Part shown: in pieces, positions 44,438 to 55,314 of the stretch
How positions within the stretch are numbered: position 1 is the first letter of the stretch
How the letters are laid out: every line of letters starts with the position of its first letter
Origin: Apoderus coryli
Taxonomy: Eukaryota; Arthropoda; Insecta; Coleoptera; Attelabidae
Length of the DNA: 64,000 nt
Reading direction: 5' to 3'
Assembly (NCBI GenBank): GCA_911728435.2
Contig: OU452204.1
Coordinates: 5,270,001-5,334,000 of the forward strand
Program-made: the position numbers and the translations under genes
Notes under the pieces: model-generated
Told to the model about the DNA's origin: nothing
The model's input: only the letters and a program-made list of their open reading frames with translations
The model's database searches: none

Positions 44438-44860
44438 CTCGAGGACGCCAATGAGTATATTGGCCTCTTGTTAAATATACTAACGAGTGTTTGTGTTCAC
44501 TAAAATGTGCAAAAAAAATCGACCTGATACGACCGCCAGATTCATAATTTCTACAGGCATATTTTTCGTGCGAGCTTTGATTTATCAACTATTTTAGTTT
44601 TACGAAATGCCTACAACAAAAATGCTAGAAGATACTACAATTACTACATTTACGTCGATTTTTTAATTGAGTATGCACTAAAAGCATATAGAAGTCTGCT
44701 ATAGCTCTTCCTATCTAAACTGAACGTATTTTTACTGAACGTTTTGGGAAATTACAAGGTTTTTATTCAACTTTTATAAATACAACATAATTTAGATTCG
44801 CGTTGGACATTCTGGAAATTTGTGTTGTCACAATTGTCTGTTTTACCGTCGTCATTATCC
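44438..44860. repeat. SINE-like or tail-linked short repeat
   Basis: ATTGCCTCGAGGACGCCAATGAG and TATTGGCCTCTTGT at 44435-44470 recur at 47099-47140, and inverted at 45001-45050. The repeat lies directly after (ATT)n tails. The remaining sequence is unassigned. Confidence 0.4.
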
Positions 44861-45790
44861 AGGTTCTAGGCATCTGCATCTAATAACAATTTAAAAAAAT
44901 AGTATATCTGTTGGTCTATGTGTTTAACCTTAACACATCTTCGAAATCTTAAGGGTGCGAGTTCAAAACTGGGCCAATGAACTTTTTTTATTATTATTAC
45001 TGACAAGCGGCCAATAGACTTAGTTCTAATCCTCGAGACAATAGTTCGACTATAAAAAGAAATTAGATCGAATGGAATATATTGATACATTTCTTGCATC
45101 TGTATTAGTGACAGAAAGTTGACATTTCTAGCATCCCCGTTTTCAATAATAATAAAAACAGTTCCATGACCCTGTTTTAAACTTGCAACTTTACGATTAC
45201 TAGAGTAAACGTTTACAAAATTGAATAACAGGTATGCCATGGTTGGATTTTTAAAATAGTCTTTAAATGCAGACGTAGATGGTGAGGACGGTAAAAATCA
45301 AGATTCGAATGCCAAATGTGTCAACATGTGTCATTTAAAAACAATTCTGCCAGATTTAGTTAATGTGAATAGTATTAAAATAAAAATACTCATAAATTAG
45401 GAGTTTTTTTAGATATAATAATGTGTTAATATTTGTTATATTATTGTGTTAGTTAAGTAAATTAAATTAGTTGGAAAATCAAGTATCTAATTATGTTCCA
45501 TGTGTAAATATTTTGCGTAATGTTTGGATTTGTTGAGGAAAAATGTGCTGGAATATGTTTATTGTGAAAATGTTCAAATAAAGTGTGGCATCCGCGAATT
45601 TCTCCTCTTATCTTAATGGTTGAATGTAATGAAATATAAATAAAATGGACTTTTTTCAACAAACACATTATTTTAGCAAAAATAAAATGAACGTGGGGAA
45701 ATGCAGTTTCTGTTTAATTAAGCATCTGCGCATGTGTCAGTTGTAAATATATTTCGGTTTAATTAAGCTATTGCGCGAATAATGAGTACC
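44860..45790 (+). repeat. Unclassified repeat family R, copy 2, with tRNA-like B-box segments
   Basis: Uninterrupted partner of 17540-19530. Two B-box-like segments face each other: GGGTGCGAGTTCAAAACTGGG (plus, about 44951) and GCAAGTTTAAAACAGGG (minus, about 45190). Each is followed by a GAACTTTTTTTATTATTATT-type tail. The match to tRNA T-arm sequence suggests tRNA-derived SINE ancestry. No A-box was located with confidence, and the class is left open. Frames 44866-45240 and 45462-45668 are shadows of the repeat. Confidence 0.55.
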
Positions 45791-46435
45791 GGGTGTAGGA
45801 TAGCGATAATTTCAAGAACAGCCTAGCACCCGAACGTTGTAAGTTTGTATGTTGTTTAATCGAGTAGATTCCATAAGAATAGCATACAAATCTGTTTTCT
45901 GTTCTCATGACATTACTTTAATGAAAAAAGTGACGATTTGGGAACTATTTTAAAAATGTTTGCCTTCAAAGAAGCCTCAACAAAAGTAAACGTTTCCCTG
46001 CGCTGACTATTTAAACGTATGTTAAAACACATGGCATATTTTACACTTGTTTTGATTTTGAGAAATCCGTGCCCGACTTTACCCTGTTTTCGTTGAAGAT
46101 TAGAGTTAATAAGATAGCTAGCGTTTTATAGTAGTTCAAATTGTAGCCTGTCTGCATATGTGGTTACCTGACATGTTTATTAAATTATTTTAACCAGATA
46201 TTTAATTAATTATACACTGCTATGATATGAATTTACGGTTATCGTATAGCGAGGAAAATTTTAAACATTTTGATAGATTTTGCCAAATAGCCAAAGAATT
46301 GTGCGACGTGTACGTGTCGTGACGAATGTTATTGTAAACAAAATCAAATTCTCAAGTTTCTTTCAATAATATGGATACAAGAAACTTAACCATATATCGA
46401 TTCGATCTCAATTTCTCAGCCTATATAGTAGAAAA
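45791..46435. other. Unassigned sequence
   Basis: No recognisable gene or repeat. Confidence 0.3.
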
Positions 46436-47085
46436 CATATATATATATATATATATGTATAACTGGAAAAGGATCTTGGGGTATAGGCCTTTTTGTAAAG
46501 TATTACTCTTTATTCCACACCAAGCTTTCGATAATATTTATTATCTTTATCAAGGCTACAAAAAAGAAGAAAACGATGATTTGGTTATTAAGTATACAAA
46601 CATAATAACTACCTTCTAAGTGGGTTGGTAGAGTTACTTAAATTTAAATAGTATCATTAATAATTGATTTTACACATAAATTAATTATGAACAAAGTTTT
46701 AACAACTATCTTTTATTTAAAATACCTTAATGCCGAAATGTGAATGCAAACCAACCAACTTCTAAATTAAATTCAATGTCTATGTGTGTGTGGGTGTTTT
46801 TTTTAATGTAAAGCCATTGTCATGATGTTTTTTATTTTATGACCCATTGATGCGCCGGAGGTGCATCCAGTTATTATGTTTCTATACTTAATAACCAAAT
46901 CATCATTTTCTTCTTTTTTGTAGCCTTGATAAACATAATAAATATTATCGAAAGCTTGGTGTGGAATAAAGAGTAATACTTTACAAAAAAGGCCTATACC
47001 CCAAGATCCTTTTCCAGTTATAATAAACATAAGGCCAAGAAACTTGAACAATTATATATATATATATATATATATTCCAACTATT
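46436..47085. mobile_element. Inverted pair with class 2 hammerhead-like motifs, bordered by (AT)n
   Basis: Inverted arms 46458-46612 and 46870-47022 share CTGGAAAAGGATCTTGGGG, CCACACCAAGCTTTCGATAA and GATTTGGTTATTAAGTATA. Hammerhead-like motifs (46520-46558 minus, 46922-46960 plus) have GCC/GG(C/U) stem I, a GAAA box and AG/CU stem III, but the core is UUGAUAA, so they are probably inactive. Pure (AT)n runs border both ends (46437-46456, 47054-47084) and may be an expanded AT-type target. The ORFs 46371-46619 and 46803-47051 are the same arm read in both copies. Confidence 0.65.
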
Positions 47086-47650
47086 TTCAAGGTTGAACTA
47101 TTGCCTCGTGGACTGCAACTGAGTCTATTGGCCGCTTGTACATAATATAGATTGATAGATTAGAATTAAATTGAAGTTCTTTACAGGCCTATGCATTTAA
47201 AGTCATCAGTATAGAACATTCATTTTTTGCATCAATATTACTGAAGTAATCAATGCAAATATGTACTAGACAACAATGATTTTGCAAATATTTGTACTAT
47301 AATACCCTTTTAATATCGACGTAAAAAGCTCAAATATCAAATATAGAAGGTTTAAGAATGAAGTTTGTAAGATTGTCTCATTGTTTCTATAAGTAACTGT
47401 CTATTTTTTGCTTTTTCAATTAACTGTTAATACTCACAGCAATATATATTTCTCTTATTGTATGTATTTTCTTATTTTTTAGCATTTTGTGAAAATTTTT
47501 GTTTATAGGTAGGTATACCTCAATATACAATAAAATCCAATGTATTGCCGTAGGTAAAATACTTAGGTTAAGATAGAAAGCTAAGCTTCAACTTCGCCTG
47601 TTGTAATATGATATATATTGCAATAAAGTCATTATTATTATTATTAAAAA
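47086..47650 (+). repeat. Short repeat and non-LTR 3' tail
   Basis: ATTGCCTCGTGGACTGCAACTGA at 47101 belongs to the SINE-like family of 44.44 kb. At 47622 CAATAAAGTCATTATTATTATT is a typical non-LTR 3' terminus on the plus strand, but no coding remnant precedes it. Confidence 0.45.
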
Positions 47651-49047
47651 AACGTTGATGATGGTGTACCGAACTGCCAAAAGTCTTCCTCGAATTTAAA
47701 TCGATCTTTATATCTAATAGGTATTATATTTCTGTATTATACTACCACGTCAGCTTAGTTTTACGACAAATCCTTAAATTTTGTAACTTTGTTTATAATT
47801 TGTTATATTTTTTATATCACAGCATTAATTTAAATCCTAAGTAGGAAAAAACCAAATCATTTAACGAAACTCCATCTGTATAATATAATTTATTACTAGT
47901 TTAAATGCAATTTATTCAACGATTCAATAAAACTCAAAGCGGTTATTTGGCTTTGTTCTGTTTATTTCTTCCATGGAATGAAAAAATATATAAAAGACAA
48001 ATAAATTTTATGAAACTTTTAGAGTTGGTAATTCAAAAAAGTTACACTGAGACAAACGCATAAAAAGAGAATGTGAATGTCAATGTTTTTATTTTCTGAT
48101 TTCTGAAAGAACAACAGATTTAGCAACTTAAACCTTAAGTATTCGAATTCTATATTAGATATAAAAACCAGAACACACTTCTTGTGGTTACCTATAGAAG
48201 GCGATAAATACATCCGTTCCTTTTATACATATAAGCGGACAATCTTATATACGTCAAACTAGGTTTATAATTGATACACAAAAAAAGTAAACATTGCACT
48301 GTTTTTGGAATTTACGGCGCAATAGATAGTGGCTGAAAGCTTTACGTTCAATATATTTTAGTTCAATATATCGAAGAGTTAAATCGTTTTTCTTTTAGAA
48401 CAAAAGGCCCTATATCAACGAGGTGAAATATAAACGATGAGATGTAACACATGACTGGAAAAATTACGTCGGCCTTGGGTAAAATCTATACTCTAAGATT
48501 TTGGGGTCTATTCTCGAACCAAGATTATAGAAGGTCGCATGCGACATTATCAAATGGCGACACGAATATGGAAATGTCAATTCTTAAATCTCTTGCATAC
48601 GAGAGTTTTTCGTCGACATAATGTCGAGTGGTCCAAATGAGGTGACATTTCAATGTCGCACAAACAGAATTTAACGTCGATATTACTTAAAACATTAAGT
48701 ATTTAAAATTTTAAACTTATATTTGTCATCATTTTAAAATGAGAGAATACGTAGAAATTTATGGCCTTGCGGCAATAGAAAAATAGGAAATACCAGAACT
48801 AAATGCAACATTTTATCGCAAAGTAGATACCTATCGAAATGCATTTAATATCTCGGAAGTAAAATTTAAAAAATGGTTCTCTTTTGAGAAATATTTATTC
48901 CAGGGGACTTCAAGGTTTTTTTTTACTTGGTACGTTATTAACGACTATATTTCATTATAGACAAAAAGTAAATCGGAACTTCATATATTAGATATTATGT
49001 TAAATAGTTTAGGCGATTTCGGATATTGCCTAAGACTATCGCTATTA
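47651..49047. other. Unassigned; decayed ORF of unknown family at 48740-49040
   Basis: A plus-strand frame beginning MREYVEIYGLAAIEK near 48740 continues as NATFYRKVDTYRNAF, then MLNSLGDFGYCLRLSLLT before it is cut by the hAT element. Composition is protein-like with two stops, perhaps a transposase remnant (PIF/Harbinger is possible), but I cannot assign it. An ATGTCG-rich stretch is at 48530-48680. Confidence 0.3.
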
Positions 49048-49055
49048 ACACCTAT

Positions 49056-50146
49056 CAGTGGCGGCTCTTGGGTAATTTTATTAGGTAGGCACTAAGTAAA
49101 AAATGGATATGAAGAAAATGGTGTCGTAGTCGAAATTTTTTTAGATTGTCAAGGTCAAGCGCCTTAGATGAAAAGTAGAAAATTATCAAGGTAAAAAAGA
49201 ACACGTTAAAATACGGGTTTCGTAAGGTAAATCTTATTTTTTTTTATTTCTAAAAATTATGTCCCATTCACTACTCTACGAAATCCAATACATAATCAAA
49301 TACAAAATTATTTGTATTGAATATACATTAATATTACTACCTAATTACTACTTACCGCTACCGCAACAAGTTGTGCAGCACAACCACTAATCTTTACTTG
49401 TACTAGTCAAAATATTATTACTATTATTATTAAATAATTAAATACATACACTTTTTAATCAATGGCACTAGTATTTATACAACAAACGAACAAATAGTTC
49501 AAACGTAATGTAACAAAACACAAAGAGTAAACAAAAATACCTAACGTATAAATCGAAATTCATGCAAATAGTATACCTACCTATCTACAATAAATAGAAG
49601 GCGGCCAGGGTAGGTGCCTAAACTCAACGTAAACTCGTTCCTACGCAATAGCACACATAATATTTCAATAGGTATTATATAAAAGTTCTCAATCACCACC
49701 AGTTTTTTCTGTATATTTGTTTAAATATATTCAAGAAAAAGTAGTAAAAATACATGAATTTTAGGCCGTATTTAGTAATGCATACTATTACCCGGTGACC
49801 GGTGGCGCAAAACTTTTGATATGTACATAGGTATATGTGTATACGAGTATACGGTGTAGGCAACTATAACAGTTGCCTGTAAAAATGCGAAGTCTCGGTA
49901 GTGGGTTATAGCACCAGTGGTAAACCTATTTTGCTGTAGTTATATTATACCTACATATAATCATTGAATTAAAAGGGATGTTTTAAAGATTTAAGGTAGA
50001 AAATGAAATAAATTAAATTAATATAAGGATCAATATTATTATTTTTTAAATTATGTAGTCAATAATAGTAAATTGAGTATTTAAATTAGGGCGAAGTTTT
50101 AAAGGTAGACGGTGCCTACCTTGCCTACCCCGACCAGCCGCCACTG
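49056..50146. mobile_element. Non-autonomous hAT element with perfect 8-bp target duplication
   Basis: It starts CAGTGGCGGCTCTTGGG and ends CAGCCGCCACTG. The 8-bp direct repeat ACACCTAT flanks it (49048-49055, 50147-50154), the length diagnostic of hAT transposition. It is 1091 bp long with no ORF. The perfect duplication and the near-identity of ends to the 10.5-kb copy suggest fairly recent activity. It has ~350 bp of central sequence that the other copy lacks. Confidence 0.9.
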
Positions 50147-50174
50147 ACACCTATATCTAATCCTCAAGGAACGC

Positions 50175-50545
50175 TGCAATGGTGTTCTCAAAATGAGATT
50201 TCGATGTCTACTGAGACACCGATTTCTGCATTTATTATTCGACAGTAGGTTCACAAAGGACTAATGCGTGTGCAATTACATAATATGCTTCCTTAGATCA
50301 GGAAGACATTCTACATGATAATAATGGTGTTCTCAAAATTTCTGCATTTAGCATCCGACAGCAATATTACATAAAATGTGCTTCGATGCTTTCTTAGATG
50401 TGGAAGATATGCAACATGAACATAATGTAGATTAGATGTAGATATAGATTTCGGTATTTTCGAAAATGTTCTTGGTGTCCTCAAAATGGGATATCGATGT
50501 CTAATGAAACACCGATTTCTGCATTTATCAACTGACAGCAATATT
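50175..50545. repeat. Degenerate tandem repeat, three units of ~150 bp
   Basis: The pattern TGGTGTTCTCAAAATGAGAT, then CGATGTCTA, then CACCGATTTCTGCATTTA, then GACAG recurs from about 50178, 50325 and 50482 with substitutions and gaps. It looks like an old minisatellite or a TE interior. The minus-strand frame 50311-50541 is a by-product. Confidence 0.55.
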
Positions 50546-51690
50546 ACATAACCATTAAGGGTTTCAACAAATTGACGACGACTGTAAATAACTATTCAGA
50601 AAATTCAAAGCACATGAAGGAAGTCCGAAAAAGCTGATAACTGGAAATAAATAAATTTGTATTAGTATAACACAAATATACCTAAAAGTAACCTCAATTT
50701 TTCGTTTATTTTTATACCTAACTGATTGCTATCTCCTCTCCTGAACATGCACTTCTATCTGCCTGTTAACTTCGCAGTGAATTTAGCGGACAGTTAGGCT
50801 TAACAGAAACTGTGATAAACACTTTTACGCTTATTTAACTGTCAGTTAAGACGTAAGTTATTTAACTAGCCATTGATAAACCTCCCCTTAAACATATATC
50901 ATAACGTCAAGATTTTACTGCTCTAAAATTTATATTAATCTTAGTTTATTACTTCGTTGGACTCTTAAGTAGCCAATAACTATCTGGTTTACCCAACCTA
51001 TAGGAAGAAGTAAATAAAACATTATTTCTTTTAATACACACATCCAATCATTTTCGATAAAAAAAATCATACGCTCAGGTTCTTTAAATACTCTCCATAT
51101 GCTTATAGTTTCACTGTAAAACTTCGTCTGTATTATTTATACAAAATGATGATAGAATTATTATTCATCTGACATTTCATATAAAATAATTAATCACACC
51201 GTTATTACGATTACAGACAATTCATTAATTAAATACTTCGTAAACTGTTTGTGTGTCACGGGGTATATAGACATTCTGTTCAGTTTATTTCTAAATTTTC
51301 ACGCATTATTGAAGTTTCCTTTAGGTACATACTTACGCGACTTCTGCAGAGGAAGATGCAAACAAAGCAATATTGGAAAATCGCTTTCCCGAACACTTCA
51401 ACTGTAATTTTCTTTACGGTTTTTAATATATTCCAGAAAAACTGTAAATTCTCCTCCTACATTGCATATGTACGAGTATATTATTATGTTGTTCCATTTT
51501 ATGAAGTAAACAGAAAAAGAAATTGCACAGTGTTATACAGTGTGTCCTATTTAACAATTTGAAATCTGAAAATATAAATATAGAATTCGATTTTATAGAG
51601 TAGACTTGTTCAGTACGTTTTTTCCATTCTTGGTTATGTCACAGTATAATAAATATTACAGTATTCTGTCTTTCCGCTTGCGAGCCGTCC
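50546..51690. other. Unassigned GALK2 intron sequence
   Basis: The frame 51251-51562 has no recognisable motif. No repeat partner in the window. Confidence 0.35.
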
Positions 51691-51907
51691 TGCGCAATTC
51701 GTCGCGCATGCCGCCATTATGGCTTACAACGTCACAATAATCACATAGACGTAGATAAATACCGTTCACTCCTGTGTTCAATATATAGTTCATTGTCGGC
51801 GTGCACGAGATAAATAAATATTGTGTTTAAATCTAATTCTGTGTTTTGTGTTGTTGGTATAGTGTTCGTGAGAATTAAAAGGATTTTATTTTTATTAACG
51901 TATCTTA

Positions 51908-52019
51908 TGATTAATACAATGAACAATCAGAGAGGACATGTGTGTGCTGCAAAATGTTGTCCCAATAACCGGTACACTTGCTCTAAACATTTTTTTCGCT
52001 TCCCCACAGATCCTGTTAG
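51908..52019 (+). CDS. THAP-type zinc-finger exon (first coding exon, partial gene)
   Basis: In-frame ATGs at 51908 and 51919 open a peptide RGHVCAAKCCPNN followed by CSKHFFRFPTDPVR. The paired cysteines, then HxFRFPxDPxR, match the N-terminal part of the THAP DNA-binding domain (C2CH zinc finger; typical MVxxCxVxxCxNxxxxxxxxxFxxFPxDPxxR). A consensus donor AG|GTGAGT follows at 52020, where THAP genes often have their first intron. The second half of the domain (Trp, CxxH, AVPTIF) was not found downstream; a non-LTR copy lies in the way. It could be a host gene or the 5' exon of a P-like transposon, since inverted AATGGCGGCAT blocks flank it. Confidence 0.6.
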
Positions 52020-52239
52020 GTGAGTAATAAATAAAAATAAAGATGATTACTAGATAATTTTACGTTTATAACTACTATTTGTATAACCGTAAAATTTATA
52101 TTACGAAATGACAATATCTAATATGTTTTTAAACTAAATGAAAGTAAAGCATAAACACAAGTTGTCTCGTGGCGAGATAGCATGATAACGAAATCAGCTA
52201 GGGGTTATATTATTGACAATATATATATGTCCCTTGTTT

Positions 52240-52705
52240 GACTAAAATTGCTGAGAACAGGACTCAGTTGATGCAGAATTCAGGCACACGGCTTGTATGT
52301 GGAATTCGTAGGGGTGAAAGAGGCTAGCAATAAGATTAAGGAAATCGGCTGGTTAAGAATGAAACAACGTCGGATTTTCATTCACTAATTTTGATTAATA
52401 AAAATCATCAGATGGAAATGGGCGGAATACGTATATGAAAGATTGAAGTTCCGGGGATCGGTGTATGATGTGAATATTCCTCGTTTAAGAGCGCTGTCTG
52501 ACACGTAATAGAACAAATTAATTTGTAAACATAAGCTACCCACTTAATTTGGCCAGCGATGTAAAACTATTTTCAGATAGGTTTAAGCTAAAATATAAGT
52601 TACGTTTAGGTTAAGTTAGGAAGCACTGCTTCAACTTTTATAAAAATATCTTTTTTACTAATAAAGTCTTTATTATTGTTGTGTTATTATTATTATTATT
52701 ATTAT
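52240..52705 (+). mobile_element. 5'-truncated non-LTR retrotransposon 3' end
   Basis: In shifting frames: GTRFVCGIRRGERGSNKIKE, then IGWLRMKQRRI, then RWKWAEYVYERLKFRGSVYD. These correspond to the reverse transcriptase C-terminal RxxxGWLxxxxRR region. The end carries AATAAAGTC and a (TTATTA)n tail at 52670-52705. It lies 220 bp after the THAP exon, i.e. in its putative intron. Confidence 0.65.
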
Positions 52706-53356
52706 TAAAAATCACCCAATCATGTCGACATTTAACTGATACCCTCAATGATACTCAAGGCTGTTCAATCACTATGACACACCACAAATATTTCTGAAAT
52801 TGACAACGATATTATTATGTACTTAAATATGTTTACAAAAATGAAAATACAGTACTGTGGTTAGAAACCAAAAACTATAATTATTCTTAGTCAGGACCTG
52901 TTTTGTAACCCAAAATGGCGGCATCATACGTCACAGTTTTTTTCAAAGTGCCAACGTGGAGTCGGAATGCTGTACTTATTAATGCTGTGGTTATGTTGTG
53001 TATATTTAAAAATAAAAATAGATACACGTTGTCTCAATTTCTTCCTGTATTTAAGTTTAACTTACTGATATATTTTGGTGTGTAATTATTGTAATATAGT
53101 GTAAGTTCATTTTAGTTTACTTTAAATTTTCTTTTGAATTCTTTTTTATTTTCCTTGTATTTTTCTTTCTATTGGAATTACTTGTAATTATTGTTATTTT
53201 TTCGTTTTAATGATTTGTTAATTATATTGCTCTATTATTGTGTTTTGTGTCCCTCCGATAGCCATCATTAAGCGTGTTGATAGAATAGTCAAATCGGTGC
53301 CGATGCCAGTGTACTAACTTATTAACAGTAATAACAATACGTAATTTACCACTTAC
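52706..53356. other. Unassigned, with an inverted AATGGCGGCAT block
   Basis: CCAAAATGGCGGCATCATACG at about 52909 is an inverted match of 51701-51725. The rest is AT-rich intron next to the GALK2 exon. Confidence 0.4.
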
Positions 53357-53615
53357 CATTAAAAACATGCAACGCCCTTTGTTTTAACTTAAAACTGGTC
53401 AAATGGAGTGTGTTTGGAGTAAGACTGGTCAGGTCCAAATAGTCGGAATTTGTTGCCAATTCATTCACTATTTCCTCTTTAGTGTATGGCATAACGTGCA
53501 GGGAATTTTCCACTAAAGTTACCATTTGGGCCATATCCAGTTGAAGTGCCGTTTGGAGATCGACCAAGCGTTTAATATTGGTCCAACATGGTAGGGATTG
53601 CCTCTTCGCCAGTAT
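53357..53615 (-). CDS. GALK2: N-acetylgalactosamine kinase, internal exon
   Basis: A 259-nt exon, 86 codons plus one base. It begins ILAKRQSLPCWTNIKRLVDL, matching the CRLAAKxLAKxxxL segment of GALK2. The middle helical part is LVENSLHVMPYTKEEIVNEL and the end is SLTPNTLHLTSFKLKQRALH. The LHxxPYxxEEI and FKLxQRAxHV patterns are typical of the GALK2 C-terminal GHMP domain. The acceptor is CCCCATACAG at 53616 (phase 0 start). The donor AATG|GTAAGTG at 53357/53356 leaves phase 1, completed by the exon at 16753. Upstream exons with the substrate-binding and ATP-binding (GLSSS) motifs were not found in the remaining 10 kb on this strand. Confidence 0.92.
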
Positions 53616-54149
53616 CTGTATGGGGGAAAATATATACATATGTAGTAGTATATAATATAATGATATAGGGGTGTATTTTGGAGTTATCAAGTGTAAAAGC
53701 ATAGATGTACATCGAAAAAATACAATTAGGCTTAAAATATAGTCTATAGTCTATACTTCAAAATATTACCTAATATTTTTTATTAATTATGGCCCCATAG
53801 CTAAGAAGAATCGATCTATTTGCTAAACAAAAATGGCTGGATTCAAAAATTGAATATTTGCATGAAAAACGAATAAACTTACCCACAGTTTTGAAGTGGC
53901 ATAATTTTATTTTTATTTTATTTCATATTTTTTTCACTGTACGATATATGGATTTATTAGGATTCCGCTGCAGTTTGTCCTGATGAAATCGTGGGTGCTT
54001 TAATCTCTATATACCAGGGTAAAACAAATGATGTTTTTAGTCGTTTAAGTCTAAAACAACCTGTGGGAAAACATTCTTGTTTCAACATGATTTACGATAA
54101 AGCTGGATGTTTTCCCAGCAGTTTGCTCTGGCTATCTCGTTTATTTTAC
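53616..54149. other. GALK2 upstream intron, unassigned
   Basis: No recognisable feature; the open frame reaching 53702 is read-through from the exon. Confidence 0.35.
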
Positions 54150-54345
54150 GAGCGTGGGTAAAATCGTCGCCTTATAGAAGATGGTCTTATGAAAAGTTAT
54201 GTAGCTCGTACTTTATGAATTCCGCGATCAACGGTGCAAGATACTTGGAATAGATATCTCGAGACGGTAAATTATATTAGAAGGCCAACACAGAATGAAG
54301 TGCGATATATGATGTCCTCGACACGATGTACTGGTTTTTCGTTGC
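54150..54345 (+). pseudogene. Tc1/mariner-type helix-turn-helix remnant
   Basis: The plus-strand reading KIVALIEDGLMKSYVARTL, a stop, then IPRSTVQDTWNRYLETVNYI and RRPTQNEVRYM matches the N-terminal DNA-binding region of Tc1-like transposases (xIxxLxxxGxSxxxVAxxxxVSxSTVxRxxxRYxETGxxxRRPxxGR). The DDE domain is absent. Single in-frame stop. Confidence 0.55.
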
Positions 54346-55092
54346 ATTTTCTTAAAACTTTTGACCATTTATCCAATATCCAATCCCAACTAGTTGCGCC
54401 CTATTTCTAATCGAACCCAATGATTGTATAAATGTTGTTTTGCTAGTTCAGGCTTCTATTGTCCAATATTAATAAATAGATGCTTGATTTTTTTGATTTC
54501 GTCGCTTAAGTGGCTTTTTCACCTCCAAACAATGACACACAGACAGATGGTAAGCAAACACAGCATACATTAATTTACCAAAGTGCCGAGCCAATCAGAG
54601 CATTTGGGGGCATTTGAATTCAAATTTAACCGCACTTGAACTTATTGAAACTGAAATTTAGCTATTTAATTGGAATGAGTTTTTCAGTAAAATAATTAAA
54701 ATATTAATCGGTATGAGGTATTCGCTAAGGGTCTATTGAAGTTTCCTTTGTAGTAGGTATTTCTTGATACAGTTGAAAAACTTTCATTTCGTATGTCGAA
54801 GAAACGTTAAACTAATATATTATGTATAAGTTGAAGATAATCTAATTTTAAAATCATTTTATACAATACAAACAGGAAGTCAGGAAGTAAAAAAAGTCAC
54901 ATTATTCTCAACAGTTTATTTTTAGGTATACATTAGATTATACACAATCATAATAATAAATACATAATTACTATATTGACTGAAATTCATGAGGGGCACA
55001 TTCTACTAATACGAATAGTACCTCCAGTCTGCATGCTGCGTTTTATCCATGAACTCTCAATACCAGCAAGATTTCCACAAACACCCGTATTA

Positions 55093-55249
55093 TTAAGTAA
55101 CTAAATGCCCAACCTTCAGAAGCGCTTCTATTGCAGTCATATCATATGATATGATTTCTTCTCCATTATGATATTTATTCCTACCACGGAAAGCATAGCC
55201 CACTTCTCTGTTTTCCTGTTGTGTCCAAGCTGGAATATCTTCAAAAGTT
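55093..55249 (-). CDS. Third exon-like ORF of the transposon gene (frame does not join)
   Basis: After a 65-nt intron-like gap with acceptor ACATTATAG at 55250, an open frame reads TFEDIPAWTQQENREVGYAF, then RNKYHNGEEIISYDMTAIEA and a TAA at 55093. The sequence is protein-like and free of stops. With the donor at 55314 the junction gives TAG then a shifted frame, so it is either 3' UTR, part of an alternative transcript, or the copy has lost one base. I do not recognise the domain. Confidence 0.45.
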
Positions 55250-55314
55250 CTATAATGTAAAACAGATTGTTTAATATCTCTATTGTAAATGATATTGTAA
55301 AATTAAAGTCTTAC

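Noticed and set aside
46371..47051. Two 82-codon ORFs with shared sequence
   Set aside because: Same inverted-arm sequence read in both copies; explained by the non-coding inverted pair with hammerhead-like motifs.
54920..55130. Possible additional GALK2 exon
   Set aside because: The minus-strand frame here belongs to the transposon cargo gene; no GHMP motif.
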